Position numbers and translations under genes: made by a program. Under the pieces are notes generated by a model. The model had not been told where the DNA came from. It was given only the letters and a program-made list of their open reading frames with translations, and ran no database searches. From Flavobacteriaceae bacterium (GTDB lineage: Bacteria > Bacteroidota > Bacteroidia > Flavobacteriales > Flavobacteriaceae), in contig JAESTN010000074.1 of assembly GCA_016763595.1 (NCBI GenBank), positions 1-18,359 of the forward strand: DNA of 18,359 nucleotides. Reading direction: 5' to 3'. Shown one piece after another: positions 13,582 to 18,359 of the stretch (positions are counted from its first letter, which is position 1; every line of letters begins with the position of its first letter).

Positions 13582-14412
13582 TTATGATTTTGATCTTTTC
13601 ATTCTTTTTCGGACATAGAAAATTAGAAGGAACAAAATAATCATAAATGGCCAAACAGTTAGCATAGAAACTAAAAAAGCTTTTACATTTTCAAAGCCTT
13701 GCTTAAAAGCATCGCCTATCTTGTTTCCAAAGCCTTCTTCACTACCTGCATTTTTTTTGTAAAAAGTAATGTTTAATGTAGAAAATGAGACTTGACTTTG
13801 TAAATATTTCAGTCTTCCTTCAGTAGCTTCAATATCTCCTCTCAGCTTCCCTAACTCTCTTTCTACATCTAAGATTTCTCTAACAGTTTTTGCCTTTTTT
13901 AAAATTTCTAAATATTTAGTTTCTAATGCTTTCTTTGTTTTCAACCTCGCTTCAACATCTAAAAACTGCTCTGTAACATCAGAAATATGAATATTTTTAG
14001 CATCAAACTTATCAACTCCTTTGGCAATTCCTTCTAGAACCAAGTCAAAGCTTTTTGCTGGAACTCTAACTGATATTGTAGTACTAATTCTATCGTCTGA
14101 TTTGTATTGATTATCCCTAGCTATATACCCTTTATGTTTATTTACTAAATCTAGAACTGTTTTTCTAGTGGCTTCTAATTCTTTAGTTTCAAAAGTAACA
14201 CTACCTGTTTTGATTAACTTTCTTTCTATCGCAGCCTTATCTTTTCTAACTATAGATGCACGCTTCATCTTGTCACCAGCTACAAAAGATTTTTCTGATA
14301 GATTACTATCATAATCCATTCCGTCGGCGTTGTAACTAACCGCGAACTCTTGTTTATCATTACAAGCAACCGCAAGTAAAACGATACTGATATACAGAAC
14401 TATTTTTTTCAT
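13582..14412 (-). CDS. DUF4349 lipoprotein with C-terminal membrane helix
   Basis: A 276-aa DUF4349 protein. The N-terminus is a lipoprotein signal with lipobox LLAVAC (Cys17). The domain proper (about 62-270) begins IERKLIKTGSVTFET and includes ISVRVPAKSFDLVLEGI (113-129) and ISDVTEQFLDVEARLKTKKALETKYLEIL (143-171). A predicted coiled coil follows (about 152-205, ILDVERELGKLRGDIEATEGRL), then a C-terminal membrane helix (about 246-266) and the basic tail RKRMKRSKS. The coiled coil plus terminal helix is the standard family layout. With an N-terminal lipid anchor and a C-terminal inner-membrane helix both ends are membrane-bound, so retention in the inner membrane facing the periplasm is likely. 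Function is unknown. It starts 17 bp after menA and precedes the SRPBCC gene by 6 bp. Confidence 0.82.
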   Translation of the reverse strand: MKKIVLYISIVLLAVACNDKQEFAVSYNADGMDYDSNLSEKSFVAGDKMKRASIVRKDKAAIERKLIKTGSVTFETKELEATRKTVLDLVNKHKGYIARDNQYKSDDRISTTISVRVPAKSFDLVLEGIAKGVDKFDAKNIHISDVTEQFLDVEARLKTKKALETKYLEILKKAKTVREILDVERELGKLRGDIEATEGRLKYLQSQVSFSTLNITFYKKNAGSEEGFGNKIGDAFKQGFENVKAFLVSMLTVWPFMIILFLLIFYVRKRMKRSKS

Positions 14413-14429
14413 ATTGATTTGTTTTATGG

Positions 14430-15383
14430 TTATAGTATTTGACCTAATCCAAAAAGAATGCCAAATAGAAAAGTACTCAATGCTACTTTTTTTAATTCGC
14501 CATCTAACGCTACTGCTTCTATATTTTTCACAACAAATAGCAGGTGTCTTAATAAAGGAATATAGGCAATCACAAATAAGAATTGTAGTGGACTTTTAAA
14601 TTTTATTACAGTAAACAACAATGCAAATATGAAAGAAGCGATGATTAAAACATAGTGATACTTCTTTGAAAACTCTGCCCCGATTTTAACAACCAATGTA
14701 TTTTTACCAACTTTTTGATCATTCTCTCTATCGCGCATATTGTTTAAATTCAATACTGCCGTACTTAACAACCCTATTGAAAATGCTGGAAGAAAAATGG
14801 TGAAATTGATTTCTTTTGTAAATAAGAAATAAGAACCTACAACGCTTAACAAACCAAAGAAAACAAACACAAAAACATCTCCTAAGCCACTATAGCCATA
14901 GGCCGATTTACCAACTGTGTATTTAATTGCTGCAGCTATTGATGCAACACCAAGTCCAAAAAACAAGATGGAATATCCAAAATTATCTTTTCCAAAAGAA
15001 ACATAAATTAACAACAATGCGATTACCAATGTAAGTAGTGCGGCAACCACCATTGCTTGCTTCATTTGTTTTGGAGTAATCACTCCAGAAGCAACCAACC
15101 TTTTCTCTCCTGTTCTATTGTCATCGGTTCCTTTGATTCCATCACCATAATCATTCGCGAAGTTTGACAATACTTGAAAACCTATTGTTGTTAGAATGGC
15201 TAACCAGAAAATTGGTGATTCATAAAAATAAACTTCATTAATCGAAACTGTTGTATTGAATATTTTCTCAGAAATTCTAAAAGTAGCATCATAATTCCCT
15301 AAAATACTTCCAACAATAATTCCAGAAATTGACAATGGTAATGTTCTTAACCTTGCTGCTTGTATATATTTTTTTACATCCAT
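14430..15383 (-). CDS. menA: 1,4-Dihydroxy-2-naphthoate polyprenyltransferase (MenA)
   Basis: Attaches the polyprenyl tail (probably C30, giving MK-6 in this group; taken from group knowledge) to 1,4-dihydroxy-2-naphthoate, the membrane step of menaquinone synthesis. The 317-aa UbiA-superfamily protein has about eight to nine membrane helices. Both prenyl-diphosphate/Mg-binding motifs are intact: NFANDYGDGIKGTD (74-87, Asn74, Asp78, Asp81) and NNMRDRENDQKVGKNT (214-229, Asp218 and Asp222). The N-terminal RLRTLPLSISGIIVGS (11-26) is typical of MenA rather than UbiA or heme O synthase. Its start overlaps the end of the YdbT-like gene by 10 bp, implying translational coupling, and it lies with menC and menE in one run. 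The remaining men genes (menF, D, H, B and a methyltransferase) are not in the window. Confidence 0.95.
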   Translation of the reverse strand: MDVKKYIQAARLRTLPLSISGIIVGSILGNYDATFRISEKIFNTTVSINEVYFYESPIFWLAILTTIGFQVLSNFANDYGDGIKGTDDNRTGEKRLVASGVITPKQMKQAMVVAALLTLVIALLLIYVSFGKDNFGYSILFFGLGVASIAAAIKYTVGKSAYGYSGLGDVFVFVFFGLLSVVGSYFLFTKEINFTIFLPAFSIGLLSTAVLNLNNMRDRENDQKVGKNTLVVKIGAEFSKKYHYVLIIASFIFALLFTVIKFKSPLQFLFVIAYIPLLRHLLFVVKNIEAVALDGELKKVALSTFLFGILFGLGQIL

Positions 15384-16876
15384 GATTCTTTGCTGCTTTC
15401 TACTTTGTATAAAATATAATTGTATAGTGTTATTGCTCTATTTTCCTCCACACATGGAAGTGTTATTTTCCCTGATGCTGTTTGCAAAACAAGATTTACT
15501 ACTTTTCTTCTTTTCTGAAAAATAGTTTGTTTTATTTTTATGTTTTGAACTTTGAAAAACGATAAATATGTTCCATGTGTCTCCACTCTTCCTTTACCAA
15601 TCAATAAAATTTCTTCGTTAAATTGATAAAAGGCTTTTTGATATTTTAAGTGTATTAATAATAGTGTTACTGGAATTACAAGCATATTCGCCCACAACCA
15701 AGTTGTATCTTTTATTAAAAAGAGAATGATACAATTTAAAATGATAATTCCAATAGCGCTTCTAAAATACATTCTTAACAAATAATAGTTGTTTGGAACA
15801 TATCGTGTTTCATCATCAACAGAACTATCTACATATAATAATTCTTTAATTATTTTTATCTGTTCAATTTTACAACCAATTATTCTAATTAATTTGTTTT
15901 GTTGCTTTTTAACTTTTCCGCTTACTGCTTGTTTAAATGTAACAAAGGAGATCCCCAATTTCTTTTTAATTGGATTTGTAGAAATGGTAATACTTTGGAT
16001 TTTCCCTTTACTTAATAGGATTGATTTTTTAGTCAACAATCCCTGCGTAATCTCTAACGATTTGTCTTTTATAAATAAGGTTAGGTTGAAATGAAAAAGT
16101 AAAATTCGCACAAAAGAACTCAACACGCCAATTACAATAAGCATTAGAATAAAAATCACAAAAATGATAATACTATTAAAAATATCTTTTGGATTTACAT
16201 CTGCGTAATTCCCTAAAACATCATTTTCCCCTATTCCAATAAACACATCGTTTAACTGCTGTAAAGCCCCAAAAACAAGGGCCATAAAAACCAATAAGTT
16301 TTGTAAATGGTTTTCGGTTAAGCTCACTTTAAACAACTCTTTAAAACCAATTTTTAATAAAGGCCTAGGTTGCTCAACATCTAGTTCTAATTGTTGCGTC
16401 TTTTTTTTAACCAGAGACAACGCCATCTTTAATGCCTGGGCCTTCTCATAGGTCAACGCTTTTATAGCAATTTCTGTATCCTTAGAACCTGCCGTTTCTA
16501 TACTTACTTCATATACGTTTATGAGTTGCTGAATTAAGTTCTGTTTGAAATTTATATTCTGAATTCTATCGAAAGAGATAGAGGTGTTTTTCTTTTGCAG
16601 AATTCCTTCTTTTAAAACAAATTGTCCGTCATCTATTTTAAAAAGAAAATTGGTATACACCAAATAGGCTCGAATTAAAAAGAACACTAAAAAAACAACG
16701 ATCCCTATATAAACATACACAAGAGTTTCTTCAGAAAACTTAGAAAATCGCTGAATAAATATGATCAATAAAATCCAAGTCGCTTTAAAAGCCTTGAATA
16801 GTAATTTTGCGTAGATTACTAAAATCCCTTTCGGGGATTGTTTTGAAAAATCAGTAAATAAAGAATCGTTAACCAT
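15374..16876 (-). CDS. YdbT-like membrane protein with three bacterial PH (bPH_2) domains
   Basis: A 500-aa inner-membrane protein built of alternating hydrophobic segments (about 20-42, 52-72, 193-209, 234-260, 373-388, 393-409) and three bPH_2 domains (about 73-155, 262-345, 412-492). Each PH unit shows the repeating pattern of a start such as FxIDDGQFVLKEGILQKKNTSISFDRIQNI (79-108), FIKDKSLEITQGLLTKKSILLSKGKIQSI (268-296) and LLIGKGRVETHGTYLSFFKVQNI (424-446). This is the architecture of Bacillus YdbT. The YdbS/YdbT pair there is reported to affect resistance to some membrane-active bacteriocins, with the molecular role unclear. It overlaps the smaller YdbS-like gene upstream by 8 bp and menA downstream by 10 bp. 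The two PH proteins very likely form one complex. Confidence 0.83.
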   Translation of the reverse strand: MVNDSLFTDFSKQSPKGILVIYAKLLFKAFKATWILLIIFIQRFSKFSEETLVYVYIGIVVFLVFFLIRAYLVYTNFLFKIDDGQFVLKEGILQKKNTSISFDRIQNINFKQNLIQQLINVYEVSIETAGSKDTEIAIKALTYEKAQALKMALSLVKKKTQQLELDVEQPRPLLKIGFKELFKVSLTENHLQNLLVFMALVFGALQQLNDVFIGIGENDVLGNYADVNPKDIFNSIIIFVIFILMLIVIGVLSSFVRILLFHFNLTLFIKDKSLEITQGLLTKKSILLSKGKIQSITISTNPIKKKLGISFVTFKQAVSGKVKKQQNKLIRIIGCKIEQIKIIKELLYVDSSVDDETRYVPNNYYLLRMYFRSAIGIIILNCIILFLIKDTTWLWANMLVIPVTLLLIHLKYQKAFYQFNEEILLIGKGRVETHGTYLSFFKVQNIKIKQTIFQKRRKVVNLVLQTASGKITLPCVEENRAITLYNYILYKVESSKESWM

Positions 16877-17375
16877 TTATTTGTTGGTTAATGAATTCTT
16901 TAATTTTTAAGGCCTCTTCTTTTTTAATTCCTTTGATTACTAAATCGTTGCTACTATCTCCAGCTGTAAAAACATTCAGTGAAGCTAATTTAAAGAGTCT
17001 AGAAATTGGCGCCTCACTTATTTCTACATGCTGAATTCTAGAAAAAGGCACAGTGGTTACAACCTTAATTAAAACACCACTTTTATAGGTAACATCTTTA
17101 TCTCTCAATACATATTTTCTTCTAGAAAAACCAATTCCAAATGCTATTAATAGTACAAAAAAGAGCAATACCAATACAAGGTAGATGTAGTTTACATATG
17201 GAAAAGACCCTATTTCTTCAACATTCGTTTCTAACAAGAATACTGCTAAAAAAAGAATAGTAAAAACGGATAGAATTGTAAGTATTAAAACTTTTAGATG
17301 GTCTTTATGAATTCTCTTAAAAGTTACTTTTGAAATGTCTGGAAGTTGTAAAATCTCAATATTAGAAAACTCCAT
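16869..17375 (-). CDS. YdbS-like membrane protein with one bacterial PH (bPH_2) domain
   Basis: A 168-aa protein with two membrane helices (about 28-48 and 62-82) followed by one bPH_2 domain (about 85-165). That domain contains RRKYVLRDKDVTYKSGVLIKVVTTVPFSRIQHVEIS (85-120) and the late strand SLNVFTAGDSSNDLVIKGI (132-150). The PFSRIQHVE signature and helix-helix-PH layout match Bacillus YdbS, the small partner of YdbT; the YdbT-like protein is the next gene, with an 8-bp overlap. The PH domain should face the cytoplasm. The SPOR lipoprotein stop lies 6 bp upstream of its start. Function beyond membrane/envelope stress tolerance in Bacillus homologues is unknown. Confidence 0.83.
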   Translation of the reverse strand: MEFSNIEILQLPDISKVTFKRIHKDHLKVLILTILSVFTILFLAVFLLETNVEEIGSFPYVNYIYLVLVLLFFVLLIAFGIGFSRRKYVLRDKDVTYKSGVLIKVVTTVPFSRIQHVEISEAPISRLFKLASLNVFTAGDSSNDLVIKGIKKEEALKIKEFINQQING

Positions 17376-17381
17376 AAAATT

Positions 17382-17780
17382 TTATTTAATTGCTTCTTGT
17401 ATAGAAATCGCTTGTTTATTCTTTACTGCTTGAACAAAAGCTCCAGGGAACTTATGCACTATGGTTTTTCTGAATGACTTTGCTTCTTGATATGTTTTAA
17501 AAGAACCTAATCTGTATTTAAACATTCCATTCTCTTGAGACACCTGCACATTATCTATTGAAGAATACACTGGGCTTTCCTTTTTGTTTGCTCCAATCTG
17601 AACCGTAAAAACCAATGTTGGTATTAGAGGCTCTATTTCAACCATTTCTTCAGTATAAACCCGTATTGGTGTTTCAATGTTTTTAATTTCACTATCCACT
17701 TTTATTTTCTTAGGAGCTTTATCTCCACAAGAAATAAAAATTAAAAAAAGACTCAATAAAAATAGTTGTAGTGATTTCAT
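17382..17780 (-). CDS. Small SPOR-domain lipoprotein
   Basis: A 132-aa exported lipoprotein. The signal ends in a lipobox FISC with Cys18, followed by GDKAPKK. A charged linker (about 20-55) leads to a C-terminal SPOR-like domain (about 57-132): FTVQIGANKKESPVYSSI, FKYRLGSFKTYQEAKSFRKTIV and FPGAFVQAVKNKQAI follow the beta-alpha-beta repeat with the Y(R)LGSFxxxxEA core. SPOR domains bind septal peptidoglycan stripped of stem peptides, so it may localise to division sites. In flavobacteria such lipoproteins are usually anchored in the outer membrane facing the periplasm. It lies 11 bp after the Fe-S protein gene and 6 bp before the YdbS-like gene. No dedicated promoter is visible in the 11-bp gap. 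Confidence 0.75.
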   Translation of the reverse strand: MKSLQLFLLSLFLIFISCGDKAPKKIKVDSEIKNIETPIRVYTEEMVEIEPLIPTLVFTVQIGANKKESPVYSSIDNVQVSQENGMFKYRLGSFKTYQEAKSFRKTIVHKFPGAFVQAVKNKQAISIQEAIK

Positions 17781-17791
17781 AACTTAAAATT

Positions 17792-18359
17792 TTATAATTC
17801 GTTTGCCTGTGCAATTAACTCAGCGATATCTAACACCTTAACTTCAGCTTCTTTATCCTTAAACTTCACACCATCTGTCATCATTGTATTGCAATAAGGG
17901 CAACCCGTTGCTATAATTTCTGGATTTGTTGCCAATGCATCTTCAGTTCTTAACACATTAATATCTTTATCTCCTTTTTCGGGTTCTTTAAACATTTGAG
18001 CTCCTCCTGCTCCACAGCACAATGCGTTCGATTTATTCCGTTTCATTTCTGTTAAATTAACACCTAAACGTTTGATTAAATCTCTTGGAGACTCATATTC
18101 GTCATTTGCTCTACCTAAATAACAAGGGTCATGAAACGTTACTTTTTTATTTTTTAAAACAGTATTATTTATCGAAAGTCTGCCGTCAGCAATTAACTTT
18201 TTTATGTATTGTGTATGATGAAATACTTCATAGGTACCACCCAAACTTGGATATTCATTTTTAAACGTATTAAACGAATGTGGATCACAGGTAACGATGG
18301 TTTTTACTTCATAACCATTCAATACTTCTATGTTCATCATTGCCTGCATCTGAAACAAA
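17792..18359 (-). CDS. Fe-S oxidoreductase subunit with CCG domain (C-terminal part, cut by window edge)
   Basis: The last ~188 residues of a HdrB/GlpC/LutA-type (Fe-S)-binding protein. It holds a CCG cysteine-rich module: TFHDPCYLGR, later NALCCGAGGAQMF, then ATGCPYCNTMM near the end, together with the preceding IVTCDPHSFNTFKNEYPSLGG segment. CCG modules ligate special Fe-S clusters or zinc and take electrons from an N-terminal 4Fe-4S region. In flavobacteria this protein is usually about 260-450 aa, so the N-terminus lies beyond position 18359. The frame's first possible start is a TTG at 18358, which is an edge effect, not a real start. The electron donor and acceptor are unknown. It is the first gene seen in the minus-strand run leading to menA, menC and menE. 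Confidence 0.82.
   Translation of the reverse strand, partial: LFQMQAMMNIEVLNGYEVKTIVTCDPHSFNTFKNEYPSLGGTYEVFHHTQYIKKLIADGRLSINNTVLKNKKVTFHDPCYLGRANDEYESPRDLIKRLGVNLTEMKRNKSNALCCGAGGAQMFKEPEKGDKDINVLRTEDALATNPEIIATGCPYCNTMMTDGVKFKDKEAEVKVLDIAELIAQANEL

Noticed and set aside
18356..18358. TTG as the real start of the Fe-S protein
   Set aside because: It falls at the window edge; the family needs a longer N-terminal part, so the gene continues past 18359.

Overview
The window is AT-rich DNA from a member of the Bacteroidota, most likely a (probably marine) Flavobacteriaceae. The evidence is the protein families, signal peptides ending in ...SYSQ, lipoproteins with short ..SC/..AC lipoboxes, an embedded intergenic repeat of a kind common in flavobacterial genomes, and promoters matching the Bacteroidota consensus TTTG-N(17-20)-TANNTTTG rather than the E. 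coli one. Genus cannot be fixed from sequence alone.

Left part (1-7855), carbon metabolism. The minus strand carries the start of a DoxX-like membrane protein (cut by the window edge) and the glyoxylate-shunt pair aceB (malate synthase) and aceA (isocitrate lyase). Divergent from aceB, on the plus strand, are a ScfR/RamB-type regulator (XRE helix-turn-helix, inactive IrrE-like middle, C-terminal DUF2083 Cys domain), the beta subunit of a biotin-dependent acyl-CoA carboxylase closest to methylcrotonyl-CoA carboxylase, and a YebC/TACO1-family translation factor. The aceB/regulator divergent spacer holds a 14-bp palindrome and a direct repeat of one arm. This fits a locus that senses acyl-CoA supply and switches on the glyoxylate shunt.

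Middle (7856-9982), isolated genes. There is a divergent MsrA-type methionine sulfoxide reductase (minus) and a membrane-spanning LuxR-type regulator with a predicted carbohydrate-binding-like periplasmic domain (plus). The 351-bp gap between them is not empty. On the minus strand it contains a consensus promoter, a long-range inverted repeat forming a closing stem, and a U-rich terminator-like stem, together outlining a ~107-nt small RNA. A 6S-type RNA (6S-Flavo) is the leading hypothesis.

Right part (9975-18359), a single dense minus-strand run of ten genes with gaps of at most 17 bp or overlaps of 8-11 bp. In transcription order: an Fe-S (CCG-domain) oxidoreductase subunit cut by the window edge, a SPOR-domain lipoprotein, a YdbS/YdbT-like pair of membrane PH-domain proteins, menA, a DUF4349 lipoprotein, a membrane-anchored SRPBCC protein, menC, a CPBP intramembrane protease and menE. 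Three menaquinone-synthesis steps (menA, menC, menE) are thus interleaved with envelope genes. The 3' end of menE carries two oddities: an in-frame genome-repeat unit, and a terminator hairpin for the convergent regulator that lies inside menE coding sequence.

I saw no tRNA, rRNA, CRISPR array, insertion sequence or phage gene.
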